Shown: positions 37,243 to 46,733 of the stretch, piece after piece
Numbering within the stretch: position 1 is the stretch's first letter
How the letters are laid out: each line of letters starts with the position of its first letter
NCBI RefSeq assembly: GCF_003075415.1
Contig: NZ_QDAH01000005.1
Coordinates: forward strand, 62,001-126,000
DNA: 64,000 nucleotides
Direction of reading: 5' to 3'
Source of the DNA: Microvirga sp. KLBC 81
GTDB taxonomy: Bacteria; Pseudomonadota; Alphaproteobacteria; Rhizobiales; Beijerinckiaceae
Made by a program: the position numbers and the translations under genes
Notes under the pieces: generated by a model
What the model saw: only the letters and a program-made list of their open reading frames with translations
Database searches by the model: none
What the model was told of the DNA's origin: nothing

Positions 37243-37641
37243 ATGATTAAAGAACCGCGCCAATTCGCACGCAATCTCCGCAAGGCGCCCACGTCTGCGG
37301 AGGACGTGTTGTGGCAGGCTCTTCGTGGGCGGCGTTTCCAAGGCCTCAAGTTCAGGCGGCAGGTGCCATTTCTGAACTACACTGTCGATTTTCTTTGTGT
37401 CGAGCGAAAGCTGATCATCGAAATCGATGGAAAGCAGCATGAGTGGTATGCAGAGTATGATGCTCGCCGAACAGAGGAGATCGAGCGTCACGGCTTTGCG
37501 ATCATTCGCTTCACAAATGGTGAAGTCATGAACGATTTAGAATCTGTTATGGGGATGATTGCGAAGGCTGCGGTGCCTTCTGAACCTTCTTTCCCTCACC
37601 CCTGGCCCCTCTCCCAAATGGGAGAGGGGGAAAGCGTCTAA
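37243..37641 (+). CDS. DUF559 endonuclease-like protein (Vsr-like fold)
   Basis: A 132-residue protein of the DUF559 family: ARNLRKAPTSAEDVLWQALRGRR, FRRQVPFLNYTVDFLCVERKLIIEIDGKQH, RTEEIERHGFAIIRFTNGEV. The TVDF...LIIEIDG pair carries the Asp and Glu-x-Asp of a PD-(D/E)XK/Vsr-like nuclease centre. The last residues (FPHPWPLSQMGEGES) are encoded by the right inverted repeat, so the gene and the repeat are fused. I start at ATG 37243; a GTG at 37225 lies inside the left repeat. Inserted between ilvB and GST; biological role unknown. Confidence 0.85.
   Translation: MIKEPRQFARNLRKAPTSAEDVLWQALRGRRFQGLKFRRQVPFLNYTVDFLCVERKLIIEIDGKQHEWYAEYDARRTEEIERHGFAIIRFTNGEVMNDLESVMGMIAKAAVPSEPSFPHPWPLSQMGEGESV
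37594..37629. repeat. Right inverted repeat of the DUF559 cassette
   Basis: CCTCACCCCTGG followed by the hairpin CCCCTCTCCC-AAAT-GGGAGAGGGG (37606-37629). It is the reverse complement of the unit at 37196-37230 apart from the loop and a single-base gap. It encodes the C-terminal end of the DUF559 protein. Confidence 0.85.
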
Positions 37642-37643
37642 TT

Positions 37644-38324
37644 ATGCCGACCCTCGTCATCGCCAACAAGTGCTACTCGTCCTGGTCGCTGCGTCCCTGG
37701 CTGCTGATGAAGCAGCTGGGCGTCCCCTTCGACGAGATTACGATCCCGCTCGATCTGCCGGATACGAAGGAGAAAGTGCTCAGGCATTCTCCCGCCGGCA
37801 AAGTGCCGATCCTCATCGATGGCGATGTGACCGTGTGGGAGAGCATCAGCATCATGGAATATGTGGGCGATGCCTTCGGTGCTCCTGTATGGCCCGAGGA
37901 TCGCAAGGCCCGCGCCATGGCGCGCTCCGTCGCGGCGGAGATGCATGCTGGCTTCTTCGCTTTGCGTAATGCGTGTCCGATGAATCTGGGCAAGAAGTAC
38001 GCGCAAAAGGATCGCGGCGAGGCCGTCGCGCGCGATGTGGCACGGTTCTGCGAAGTCGTGCGACAGGCGCGTGAGCGCTTCGGTACAGGCGGGCCGTTCC
38101 TCTTCGGCGCGTTCTCGGCGGCGGACGCCATGTATGCGCCGCTCGTGACACGCCTCGATACCTATTCTTTTCCTCTCGATGCGCCGACGCGCGTTTATGC
38201 CGATACGATCCTCTCGCTTCCCGCTTTCGAGGAATGGCGCGCCGCCGCGCTGAACGAGACCTGGATCGTCGACGCCGACGAAGTCGATGAAGACGCAGTC
38301 GAGAATTACCGCAAAGCAGCCTGA
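37644..38324 (+). CDS. Glutathione S-transferase family protein
   Basis: A 226-residue GST. The N-terminal thioredoxin-like domain has NKCYSSWSLRPWLLM (Ser-type active site), SPAGKVPILIDGD with the cis-proline, and WESISIMEYVGD. The helical C-terminal domain ends with LSLPAFEEWRAAALNE. The SS-S-RPW form is typical of a small bacterial GST group of unknown substrate. Starts three bases after the DUF559 stop, in the space between ilvB and ilvN. Confidence 0.87.
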   Translation: MPTLVIANKCYSSWSLRPWLLMKQLGVPFDEITIPLDLPDTKEKVLRHSPAGKVPILIDGDVTVWESISIMEYVGDAFGAPVWPEDRKARAMARSVAAEMHAGFFALRNACPMNLGKKYAQKDRGEAVARDVARFCEVVRQARERFGTGGPFLFGAFSAADAMYAPLVTRLDTYSFPLDAPTRVYADTILSLPAFEEWRAAALNETWIVDADEVDEDAVENYRKAA

Positions 38325-38353
38325 AGCCAGAATATAAAGCCGGACAACGAACC

Positions 38354-38899
38354 ATGCTCCAGATGAAAACCCATTATCCCGATGCGCACCGCGTCGAGCC
38401 CGTCAACCGGCACACTCTTGCGGTGGTCGTCGACAACGAGCCGGGCGTTCTCGCCCGCATCGCCGGCCTCTTCTCTGGCCGGGGCTACAACATTGAGAGC
38501 CTGACCGTAACGGAAACCGAGCACGAGGCGCATATCTCGCGCATCACCATCGTCACCACGGGCACGGACAGCATCATCCAGCAGATCAAGAGCCAGCTCG
38601 AGCGTCTCGTGCCAGTGCATCGCGTGGTGGATCTCACGATGACCGGCGAGGCTGTGGAACGCGAATTGTGTCTCGTGAAGGTGGTCGGCAAGGGCGATCA
38701 TCGCGTGGAGGCGATGCGACTCGCTTCCGCTTTCGGCGCACGCACGCTCGACGCGACGCTCACATCCTTCGTCTACGAGCTGACGGGCACGACCGACGAG
38801 GTCGAGCGCTTCATCAAGCTCATGACGGCGGTGGGACTCGTGGAAGTGTCCCGCACCGGCGTTGCCGCCATGGCACGCGGAGCGGAAGGAATTCTGTAG
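38354..38899 (+). CDS. ilvN: Acetolactate synthase small (regulatory) subunit
   Basis: A 181-residue protein with an N-terminal ACT domain (HTLAVVVDNEPGVLARIAGLFSGRGYNIESLTV) that binds valine for feedback inhibition, and a C-terminal domain (LCLVKVVGKGDHRVEAMRLASAFGARTLD, then EVERFIKLMTAVGLVEVSRTG). It activates IlvB and makes it valine-sensitive. A start at the ATG 38354 (MLQMKTHYPDAHRVEPV) is 29 bases after the GST gene. Confidence 0.95.
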   Translation: MLQMKTHYPDAHRVEPVNRHTLAVVVDNEPGVLARIAGLFSGRGYNIESLTVTETEHEAHISRITIVTTGTDSIIQQIKSQLERLVPVHRVVDLTMTGEAVERELCLVKVVGKGDHRVEAMRLASAFGARTLDATLTSFVYELTGTTDEVERFIKLMTAVGLVEVSRTGVAAMARGAEGIL

Positions 38900-38903
38900 G
38901 GAG

Positions 38904-39452
38904 TTAGCCTCTGAAGTCGCTCTCTTTCAGGAAGGCTTCTTCATCCGGCGTCGTCTCTCTCCTAAGAATGACGTTGCGATGGGGGAAGCGACCGAAGCGG
39001 GCGATGATGTCGTGATGGTGGCGCGCCCATTTGATGGAGTCTTCCTCGCCGAGGGCTTCGTTCAGGGCCACCGAGCGCTCTTGGTGCCGCAAGGACTCGG
39101 AGTGCATGAAGGGCAGGTAGAAGAAACGGCGGAGCTCCGGTTGCACCTTTCGGTCGAACCCTCTCTCGATGGCGCGGTCCGCCGCCATCAGGGCGACGGG
39201 GTCGGTTTTGTAGACTTGGCGGGTTCCGCGGAACATGTTCCGCGGGAACTGATCGAGAAGAAGGATCACGGCGAGCGCACCCTCGGGGGTGAGTTCCCAT
39301 TCGTTGAGGTCGCCCCTCGCGGCGGCCTCATAGGTGGGCATGAAACGGTCCCGGCAGTCTTGGTCGAAGGCTTCGTCCTTTGAAAACCACTTCTCCGGCC
39401 CGGCATTGCGCCAGAAGGCGAGGACTTCATCGGGAGTGGCGAGGCGCTGCAT
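38904..39452 (-). CDS. DUF924 family protein
   Basis: A 182-residue protein: PDEVLAFWRNAGPEKWFSKDEAFD, ALAVILLLDQFPRNMFRGT, FFYLPFMHSESLRHQERSVAL and FGRFPHRNVILRRETTPDEEAFL are diagnostic of DUF924, predicted all-helical, TPR-like fold with unknown role. I start at ATG 39452 (MQRLATPDEVLAFW) instead of the frame opening at 39560. Convergent with ilvN. Confidence 0.9.
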   Translation of the reverse strand: MQRLATPDEVLAFWRNAGPEKWFSKDEAFDQDCRDRFMPTYEAAARGDLNEWELTPEGALAVILLLDQFPRNMFRGTRQVYKTDPVALMAADRAIERGFDRKVQPELRRFFYLPFMHSESLRHQERSVALNEALGEEDSIKWARHHHDIIARFGRFPHRNVILRRETTPDEEAFLKESDFRG

Positions 39453-39719
39453 GCGGCTTGTCCTTTCGAAGGGGGATCGCTTTGAAGCCAATCTAGAGCA
39501 TTGGAGAGCTCTTTGAACTCTCCGGGCTCGGACCGTTTGTGGGTGAGGCGAAAGTGCCAAACTGAGGCAATTTCCGCATCTTTCCTACAAACTTCGACTT
39601 GTCAGCGCAGTTTTGTTCGCTAAAAGCGGCGCAGGACAAAACAAATGTTGCGCGAGGGCTTGGGCCTGACCGCAATGCCATGAGGACCGGGGAACGCCCC
39701 CCTGAAACACAAGGACTAG

Positions 39720-40745
<1,026 letters not shown>

Positions 40746-40768
40746 TTTCTGTAAAAGCAGACATCAAA

Positions 40769-40797
40769 AGGGGCGGAAGTTTCCGCCCCTTCTTTTT
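40769..40797 (+). terminator. Rho-independent terminator after ilvC
   Basis: AGGGGCGGAA (40769-40778) and TTCCGCCCCT (40781-40790) form a 10-bp stem, followed by TCTTTTTT, 24 bases after the ilvC stop. Confidence 0.93.
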
Positions 40798-40999
40798 TGC
40801 TTATTTTTCAGCGGATCAGAGCGAGTGTCCGACCAAGGCTGCTATCGTGACCGGCATGCAGAGATGAAAGTCCACACTTGGGCGCACTGTCCCAGCAATG
40901 CTTATGAGATATTATATCTCTTCATTAACGTTGCGGAAGGCATTTGCCACCATCCGGAAATGGAGAGCCTTTAAATCAGGAAACCGAAAAGCACCGGCA

Positions 41000-41155
41000 T
41001 TACTGCTGGTTGCTTTTGGTGTTGGCGGCCTTGTTGTTGTCCTGCTTGCCGGGATCCGTGCGATTCTTCATGGTGCCGCCCGAGCCGCGGATGTGAGTGC
41101 CGGGGTGCTTCTTGCTCTCGGCGGAGTTGTCGCCGCTCATCTTGCCTTTGCCCAT
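41000..41155 (-). CDS. Small hydrophilic basic protein
   Basis: 51 residues, from MGKGKMSGDNSAESKKHPGT to KQDNNKAANTKSNQQ; no hydrophobic core, rich in Lys, Asn, Gly and Ser, so probably disordered. GGAGG lies eight bases before the ATG at 41155, a strong ribosome site. Upstream on the same strand GGAAC, 16 bases, CATT could be a stress-type promoter, with one mismatch. The longer open frames on both strands here lack such signals. Confidence 0.6.
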   Translation of the reverse strand: MGKGKMSGDNSAESKKHPGTHIRGSGGTMKNRTDPGKQDNNKAANTKSNQQ

Positions 41156-41216
41156 AGGAAACCTCCGTTTGGTACGGGAGGTTAATGAGCCTTACCTGAC
41201 CCGGTTCCAAAAAACC

Positions 41217-41738
41217 CTACCAGAGCACGTAGTGTGCCAGCCCGGCCCCGGGCGCAAGGAGGGCAAAAGCCCAGACCGAGGCTGACGCCATGTTGGCAGC
41301 CTGGAAGAGCACGCGCGGCATCATGAAGATGCCGGCGATCAGCGGGAGAATCGCGCGGGTGGGACCGAAGAAGCGGCCCAGGAACATGGCCCAGGGGCCG
41401 AAACGCTGGAAGAAGAGTTCGCCTCTCTCGATCATGTCTGGGTTTCGCGAGAGGGGCCAGACGCCATAGGCCCGCTTCTTCACCTTGAAGCCGAGTTCGT
41501 ACGAGATCCAAGCGCTCACGAAGGCCCCCGCCGCAGCGCCGAGCCAGACCTGCCAGAACGGGACATCAGCCGCCGCCAGCGCAAAGCCCACCGCCACGAG
41601 AATGGTGATCATGGGCAGGATGAGCGAGACGAAGGCGAAGGATTCTCCAAAGGTCATCAAGCCCACGATCAAGGGCGCATAGGCTTGGTGCGCTCGGATG
41701 AACTCCACGGCGGCGATGGTGATGGTTTCCAGATTCAC
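41217..41738 (-). CDS. DedA family membrane protein
   Basis: A 173-residue protein with several hydrophobic segments. The motifs FGESFAFVSLILPMITILVAVG, GAAAGAFVSAWISYELG and FFQRFGPWAMFLGRFFGPTRAILPLIAG (the conserved F/Y-x-R-x-x-P-x-R block) identify the DedA/VTT group, implicated in undecaprenyl-phosphate or lipid flipping and membrane homeostasis. Alone in its unit. Confidence 0.9.
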   Translation of the reverse strand: MNLETITIAAVEFIRAHQAYAPLIVGLMTFGESFAFVSLILPMITILVAVGFALAAADVPFWQVWLGAAAGAFVSAWISYELGFKVKKRAYGVWPLSRNPDMIERGELFFQRFGPWAMFLGRFFGPTRAILPLIAGIFMMPRVLFQAANMASASVWAFALLAPGAGLAHYVLW

Positions 41739-41890
41739 GCGAATATCCCTTCAGGCGGTGCTTGTAGCGAATGCGTAAGCCGACTGCCATGGGGCGGCAT
41801 GTTTGCTTCTCGTGATGGATAAGATCACATCCCCTGATTTGATGCCGGATCGGCGATGCGCTAACCCAAGAAGCAGAAGGGGCTAAAACG

Positions 41891-42739
41891 ATGAATGTTC
41901 TCTCGATCCAATCCCATGTTGCCTATGGTCATGTGGGCAACGCATCCGCCGTGTTTCCGATGCAGCGTCTTGGGGTCGAGGTCTGGCCCATTCATACGGT
42001 GCAGTTTTCCAACCACACGGGCTATGGCTCCTGGAAAGGCCGGGTCTTCGACGGGCCTGCCATCGAAGAGCTGGTTGACGGCATTGCCGAGCGCGGCGTG
42101 CTGGAGCGCTGCAACGGCGTTCTCTCCGGCTATATGGGCTCCGCCGATATCGGCAATGCGATCCTCTCCGCCGTGGCGCGGGTGCGAGCACTCAACCCGC
42201 AGGCGCTCTATTGCTGCGATCCGGTCATCGGCGATGTCGGGCGCGGCATCTTCGTGCGCCCCGGCATTCCCGAGTTCATGCGGGATCAGGCGGTTCCTGC
42301 TGCCGACATCATCACGCCCAACCAGTTCGAGCTGAACTATCTCGCGGGCCTCACGACGGAAACCTTGGGCGACGTGAAGAAGGCCGTCTTGGGTGTGCAG
42401 CGGCTCGGTCCCAGGGCTGTGCTCGTGACCTCCGTCGAGACCAGGGAGACGCCTACGGACTCCATCGATCTCATCGCCGGTGAGGGTGGGCGCTTCTGGC
42501 GGGTGCGTACGCCGAAGCTCTCGCTCAGCGTGAACGGGGCAGGGGACGCGATCGCGGCCTTGTTCTTCGTCCACTATGCGCGCTCGGGCTCCGTTGCGAC
42601 AGCACTTGCCGAAGCCTCCGCCTCTGTCTACGGCTTGTTGAAGCGCACGGAGGAGGCGGGGTCCCGCGAGATCCTCACCATCGCGGCGCAGGATGAGTTC
42701 GTCTCGCCCACCAATCGCTTTGTCGCCGAAGAGGTTTGA
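41891..42739 (+). CDS. pdxY: Pyridoxal kinase
   Basis: A 282-residue ribokinase-fold enzyme of the PdxY type that phosphorylates pyridoxal. SIQSHVAYGHVGNASAVFPMQ at the start, TVQFSNHTGYGSWKG, LSGYMGSADIGNAIL, CDPVIGDVGRGIFV, TPNQFELNYLAG and the catalytic NGAGDAIAALFF. Its stop is five bases from the PhzF gene, suggesting one unit pdxY-phzF-nudix. Confidence 0.94.
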   Translation: MNVLSIQSHVAYGHVGNASAVFPMQRLGVEVWPIHTVQFSNHTGYGSWKGRVFDGPAIEELVDGIAERGVLERCNGVLSGYMGSADIGNAILSAVARVRALNPQALYCCDPVIGDVGRGIFVRPGIPEFMRDQAVPAADIITPNQFELNYLAGLTTETLGDVKKAVLGVQRLGPRAVLVTSVETRETPTDSIDLIAGEGGRFWRVRTPKLSLSVNGAGDAIAALFFVHYARSGSVATALAEASASVYGLLKRTEEAGSREILTIAAQDEFVSPTNRFVAEEV

Positions 42740-42744
42740 TCCGC

Positions 42745-43650
42745 ATGGCCCGTCGTTTCATCACCCTGGACGTCTTCACGTCGGAGCGCTTCACCGGAAA
42801 CCCCCTGGCCGTCGTCCTCGACGCAGATGGGCTCGACGACGCGCGCATGCAGACCATCGCGAAAGAGTTCAACCTCTCCGAGACCGTCTTCGTCTTCCCG
42901 CCGGCTGATCCACATCAGCGCGCCGATATCCGCATCTTCACGCCGGCCCGCGAACTGCCCTTCGCCGGCCATCCGACCGTGGGAACGGCGCTGCTGCTCG
43001 CGCTGCTGGATCAGAACGGCCAGCCCGGCGCCGTGGCCTTTGGTCTGAAGGAGCTGGTCGGCATCGTGCCCTGCGTGGTCGAGGTGAAGGATGCTGTGAG
43101 CGGCGAGGCCCGCTTCCGCCTGCCGCGCCTGCCGTCTTCCTGGGGCGAGGGCAAGGACACGACGTCTTGCGCCTGGGCACTCGGCCTTGATCCCAAGGAG
43201 GTCGGTTTCGAGCGGCATGTGCCGAGCCGCCACACGGGCGGTGTGGCTTACGATCTCGTGCCTGTCGCATCGCTCGATGCGCTGGCCCGCGCTTGGCCGC
43301 AGGGCGAGGCGTTCGACAAGGCCTTCCTCGATAGCGATCATCCGGCAGCTTATGTCTACACCCGCGTGCCGAATACAGATGGCCTGCGTTTTCGCGCCCG
43401 CATGTTCGGTCCTGGCATGGGTATCGTGGAGGATCCGGCGACAGGTTCCGCCGTTGCGGCTTTTGCCGGCGCGCTCATGCAATGCGAGCCGCTCGGAGAT
43501 GGTGAGCACAACATCGTCATCGAGCAGGGCGTCGAGATGGGCCGTCCGAGCGAAATCTTCCTGCAGATGACCATCAAGAATGGTGCGCTGGTTTCCGCCG
43601 AGATCGGCGGCACGGCCGTCATGGTGACTCGCGGCGAGATCATCGCGTGA
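42745..43650 (+). CDS. PhzF family isomerase/epimerase-like protein
   Basis: A 301-residue protein of the PhzF/DapF-fold family. ITLDVFTSERFTGNPLAVVLDA, catalytic glutamate region FNLSETVFVFPP, RIFTPARELPFAGHPTVGTA and MGIVEDPATGSAVAAFAG are diagnostic. Family members isomerise small metabolites; this one is outside any phenazine cluster, so its substrate is unknown. Stop overlaps the next gene (TGATG). Confidence 0.92.
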   Translation: MARRFITLDVFTSERFTGNPLAVVLDADGLDDARMQTIAKEFNLSETVFVFPPADPHQRADIRIFTPARELPFAGHPTVGTALLLALLDQNGQPGAVAFGLKELVGIVPCVVEVKDAVSGEARFRLPRLPSSWGEGKDTTSCAWALGLDPKEVGFERHVPSRHTGGVAYDLVPVASLDALARAWPQGEAFDKAFLDSDHPAAYVYTRVPNTDGLRFRARMFGPGMGIVEDPATGSAVAAFAGALMQCEPLGDGEHNIVIEQGVEMGRPSEIFLQMTIKNGALVSAEIGGTAVMVTRGEIIA

Positions 43651-44360
43651 TGCCCGAGGTTCTGATCAGGCGCGTCTCGCGCGTCGAAGCGAGATGCTTG
43701 CCCATGGAATGGGCATGGGCTGAGCAGAACCGGGACTTCATCGAGGCGAACTGGAAACGCCGCACGGCTGACAAGCCAAAAATGTTCAACGGAAAGGTTC
43801 TGCTGCTCCGCAACGTGGAGTTCGAGCAGGACCTGTGCCGCAACACCTATTTCGAGACGAATTACGCTGATTTCGTTGCGTGGATCGACAGCGGCTATCC
43901 CGACAGGAGCATCGCCAACGGCTTCGCCATGGGCGCGCTACGTGGATCGGATGGCGCTTTCATCTGTGGCGTCATGGGCGTGCATACCACGAATGCGGGC
44001 CGTGTCTATTTCGCGGCGGGCACGCCGGATCTCTCGGATCTCAGACCTGACGGCACTGTCGATCTTGCCTCCAGCCTGACACGCGAGCTGATCGAAGAGA
44101 CAGGCCTTCAGGAGAGCGAGTTCCATGTGGATGACGAGTGGATCATCGTCCAGCGCTGGCCGACCATTGCACTTCTGCGCATGGTGACTTTGCCGATGAC
44201 GGTCGAGGAGGGAGCAGCCTTGATCCGCGCCAACATCGCCAAAGACCCAGAGCCCGAATTGCAGGATGTACGGATCATCCGCGGAGTGGAGGACATCGAC
44301 CCGAAGACGATGCCTCTCTTTCTGCAATCCTTCTTCGAGTGGGTCTTCACTCACAGATAA
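43650..44360 (+). CDS. NUDIX-type hydrolase with a degenerate Nudix box
   Basis: A 236-residue protein. The C-terminal half has SSLTRELIEETGLQESE, the RE-x-x-EE-x-G core of the Nudix box, and the preceding AGTPDLSDLRPDGTVDL lacks the canonical Gly and Glu spacing. IANGFAMGALRGSDGAFICGVMG lies in the beta-sheet region. It probably hydrolyses a nucleoside-diphosphate derivative, but the altered box makes activity uncertain. Overlaps the PhzF gene stop. Confidence 0.78.
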   Translation: MPEVLIRRVSRVEARCLPMEWAWAEQNRDFIEANWKRRTADKPKMFNGKVLLLRNVEFEQDLCRNTYFETNYADFVAWIDSGYPDRSIANGFAMGALRGSDGAFICGVMGVHTTNAGRVYFAAGTPDLSDLRPDGTVDLASSLTRELIEETGLQESEFHVDDEWIIVQRWPTIALLRMVTLPMTVEEGAALIRANIAKDPEPELQDVRIIRGVEDIDPKTMPLFLQSFFEWVFTHR

Positions 44361-44686
44361 CCATGACGGGCCTTCGTCGCGTGGATCATGCGCTGGGCCT
44401 CCGCATCGCGCCCGGCGGCGCAGGCGGCCTCGGCCTGCCCGATCTCCCGGTCCACACGGTTATAGACGGTCTGGTTCACGTGGCCCATGGCGAGATCGTT
44501 GCTCATCACGGCCCGGTAGCGGGCGATCTCGCCCCGGCAGCCGGAGCCGTCCGGCATGTGGAAGCTGGAAGGTGTGACGCTTGTGCTGGCGGGCGCTGCG
44601 CCTGAGCCCGAGGCGGTCTGGTTGCAGGCGGCCAGCGGCAGGGCCACGAGGCCGGTGAGCCATAAGCCACGGATTGCGGTCTTCAT
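44351..44686 (-). CDS. Small lipoprotein, hypothetical
   Basis: A 111-residue protein from ATG 44686: MKTAIRGLWLTGLVALPLAAC, where LAAC is a lipobox with the lipidated cysteine near residue 21. The mature part is Ser/Thr-rich, then has GSGCRGEIARYRAVMSNDLAMG and ends in a helix with more cysteine (AEAACAAGRDAEAQRMI). Probably anchored to a membrane on the periplasmic side. No family recognised. Overlaps the nudix gene end by ten bases, convergent. Confidence 0.72.
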   Translation of the reverse strand: MKTAIRGLWLTGLVALPLAACNQTASGSGAAPASTSVTPSSFHMPDGSGCRGEIARYRAVMSNDLAMGHVNQTVYNRVDREIGQAEAACAAGRDAEAQRMIHATKARHGYL

Positions 44687-44834
44687 CGAAGGCACCTCAT
44701 ATTCCGGTTGGGATGGTCTGAATAAAAGCCAAGCTTGCTCTGATCTAGAGCATTCTGGCCTCCGGCTAGGCTAAGCCACGCACGATATTTCCTATACCAT
44801 CGTCGAGCTTTGGCTTTTCGTTTGTTTCAAGCGC

Positions 44835-44863
44835 TTGCCATTCCATGAACGTCCCGTTACAAA
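44835..44863 (+). promoter_or_regulatory. Candidate sigma-70 promoter of leuA
   Basis: TTGCCA at 44835-44840, a 17-base spacer and TACAAA at 44858-44863. Transcription would start near 44870, about 44 bases before the leucine-rich leader peptide. Confidence 0.5.
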
Positions 44864-44913
44864 CGTGCCCGTTGTTCGCGGCAGGGCCGCGGTCTTTGGA
44901 GGAATGGGCAGCG

Positions 44914-45009
44914 ATGGCAATCGGCTCCCACAGCGCTGGCAAGAACGGCACCGCTTCAGCGGCCGGCCGCGCGCTTCTCCTTGGCCTCCTTCTCCTTAGC
45001 CGCCCCTGA
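44914..45009 (+). CDS. leuA leader peptide (leucine-rich attenuator peptide)
   Basis: ATG 44914, 31 residues, TGA 45007-45009. After a Ser/Gly/Ala-rich beginning the end reads GRALLLGLLLLSRP, with seven leucines in eight residues, the pathway end product. GGAGGA lies ten bases before the ATG. It precedes a hairpin with a T tract and then leuA, so I read it as a regulatory leader peptide. Confidence 0.8.
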   Translation: MAIGSHSAGKNGTASAAGRALLLGLLLLSRP

Positions 45010-45049
45010 GGGTCGGCTGGGCGCTGTCGCCTGGGCTCTCAGGGGTTTT
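45003..45049 (+). promoter_or_regulatory. Transcription attenuator hairpin of leuA
   Basis: CCCCTGAG (45003-45010) pairs with CTCAGGGG (45038-45045), followed by TTTT. The left arm overlaps the leader peptide stop, so a ribosome reaching the stop or stalled at the Leu codons would affect its folding. The T tract is short and the loop long (27 bases with internal pairing), so termination may be partial. It is about 76 bases upstream of the leuA ATG. Confidence 0.65.
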
Positions 45050-45125
45050 GGAAAATCTCAAGAACAACCTCGAGCGCATGGCTTAAAGACCTTGGATAGC
45101 GCTCCCTCCGAGAAGGACTGACACG

Positions 45126-46688
45126 ATGACCGCTTCCACCACCGGCTCCTCCAAGGACCGCGTATTGATTTTCGACACCACCCTGCGGGACGGCGAGCAA
45201 TGCCCTGGCGCGACCATGACGCTGGAGGAAAAGCTCGAGGTCGCAGCTTTGCTCGATGCCATGGGCGTCGACGTCATCGAGGCGGGCTTCCCCATCGCCT
45301 CCAACGGTGACTTCGAGGCCGTGTCTCTCATCGCGCAGCAGGTGAAGAACGCGACCGTTGCCGGTCTCGCCCGCGCCATCTCGGCCGATATCGCCCGTGC
45401 CGGCGAGGCCGTGCGTCATGCCAGGAAGCCGCGCATCCACACCTTCGTGTCCACCTCGCCGATCCATCTGGCGCACCAGATGCGCAAGACCGAGGAAGAG
45501 GTTTTGGAGATCATTACCGCCACGGTGACCCAGGCGCGCAACCTGATCGAGGACATCGAGTGGTCGGCCATGGACGCCACGCGCACGCCGATCGATTATC
45601 TGTGCCGCTGCGTGGAAGCTGCGATCAGGGCAGGCGCGACCACCATCAACCTGCCGGATACGGTGGGCTATGCGACGCCTGACGAATATCGCGCGATGTT
45701 CCGCGCCGTGCGCGAGCGCGTGCCCAATGCGGACAAGGCGATCTTCTCCGCCCATTGCCACAACGATCTGGGTCTCGCCGTTGCGAACTCGCTGGCCGCG
45801 TTGGAAGGCGGCGCACGGCAGATCGAGTGCACCATCAACGGCATCGGCGAGCGTGCAGGCAATGCGGCGCTGGAAGAAGTCGTGATGGCGATCAAGACGC
45901 GCGGCGACGTGCTGCCCTACGAGACCGGCATCGAGACGACGATGCTCACGCGTGCGTCGAAGCTCGCTTCGGCCGCCACCTCGTTTCCGGTGCAGTACAA
46001 CAAGGCTATCGTCGGCCGGAACGCCTTCGCGCATGAAAGCGGCATTCACCAGGACGGCATGCTGAAGAATGCGCAGACCTACGAGATCATGACCCCTGAA
46101 AGCGTCGGCGTGTCCAAGACCTCGCTCGTCATGGGCAAGCATTCGGGCCGCGCGGCATTCCGCAACAAGCTGGAAGAGCTGGGCTACAGCCTCTCCGACA
46201 ACCAGTTCCAGGATGCGTTCGAGCGCTTCAAGGATCTGGCCGATCGCAAGAAGCACGTCTACGACGAGGATATCGAGGCGCTCGTCGATCAGAACATCGC
46301 CACCGCGCATGATCGCATCAAGCTGGTCTCGCTCCACATCGTCGCCGGAACGCGCGGTCCGCAGCGCGCTACCATGCGCCTGCAGGTCGACGGCAAGGCC
46401 GTGATCGAGGAGCAGGAGGGCAACGGCCCGGTGGATGCCACCTTCAACGCCATCAAGGCGCTGGTGCCGCACGAAGCCGTGCTGGAGCTCTATCAGGTGC
46501 ACGCGGTCACGGAAGGCACGGATGCGCAGGCCGAAGTGTCGGTGCGCCTCTCCGCCGACGGCCGCAGCGTAACATCACGCGCCGCCGATCCCGACACGCT
46601 GGTCGCCTCCGCCCAGGCCTATCTCGGCGCGCTCAACAAGCTGTTGAGCCGAGGCGCTCGCCTCCACGCGCAGCACGCGGCAGAGTAA
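45126..46688 (+). CDS. leuA: 2-Isopropylmalate synthase
   Basis: A 520-residue enzyme that condenses 2-ketoisovalerate with acetyl-CoA, the committed step to leucine. [16 protein letters not shown] (metal site), [19 protein letters not shown] (His ligands), [28 protein letters not shown], and a C-terminal regulatory domain from about residue 395 that senses leucine. Length fits the long LeuA form. Preceded by a leucine-rich leader peptide and attenuator. Other leucine genes are not in the window. Confidence 0.96.
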   Translation: MTASTTGSSKDRVLIFDTTLRDGEQCPGATMTLEEKLEVAALLDAMGVDVIEAGFPIASNGDFEAVSLIAQQVKNATVAGLARAISADIARAGEAVRHARKPRIHTFVSTSPIHLAHQMRKTEEEVLEIITATVTQARNLIEDIEWSAMDATRTPIDYLCRCVEAAIRAGATTINLPDTVGYATPDEYRAMFRAVRERVPNADKAIFSAHCHNDLGLAVANSLAALEGGARQIECTINGIGERAGNAALEEVVMAIKTRGDVLPYETGIETTMLTRASKLASAATSFPVQYNKAIVGRNAFAHESGIHQDGMLKNAQTYEIMTPESVGVSKTSLVMGKHSGRAAFRNKLEELGYSLSDNQFQDAFERFKDLADRKKHVYDEDIEALVDQNIATAHDRIKLVSLHIVAGTRGPQRATMRLQVDGKAVIEEQEGNGPVDATFNAIKALVPHEAVLELYQVHAVTEGTDAQAEVSVRLSADGRSVTSRAADPDTLVASAQAYLGALNKLLSRGARLHAQHAAE

Positions 46689-46698
46689 TCTTGAACAC

Positions 46699-46724
46699 GG
46701 GGCTCGGATTTCCGAGCCCCTTTT
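46699..46724 (+). terminator. Rho-independent terminator after leuA
   Basis: GGGGCTCGGA-TT-TCCGAGCCCC (46699-46720), a 10-bp perfect stem, followed by TTTT, 10 bases after the leuA stop. Confidence 0.9.
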
Positions 46725-46733
46725 CATTCAAGG

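Noticed and set aside
40898..41185. 95-residue plus-strand frame downstream of ilvC
   Set aside because: It is the mirror of a well-supported small minus-strand gene with a clear ribosome site, and starts after the terminator region without signals.
45039..46502. 487-residue minus-strand frame opposite leuA
   Set aside because: Mirror frame of leuA codon bias, with no recognisable domain.
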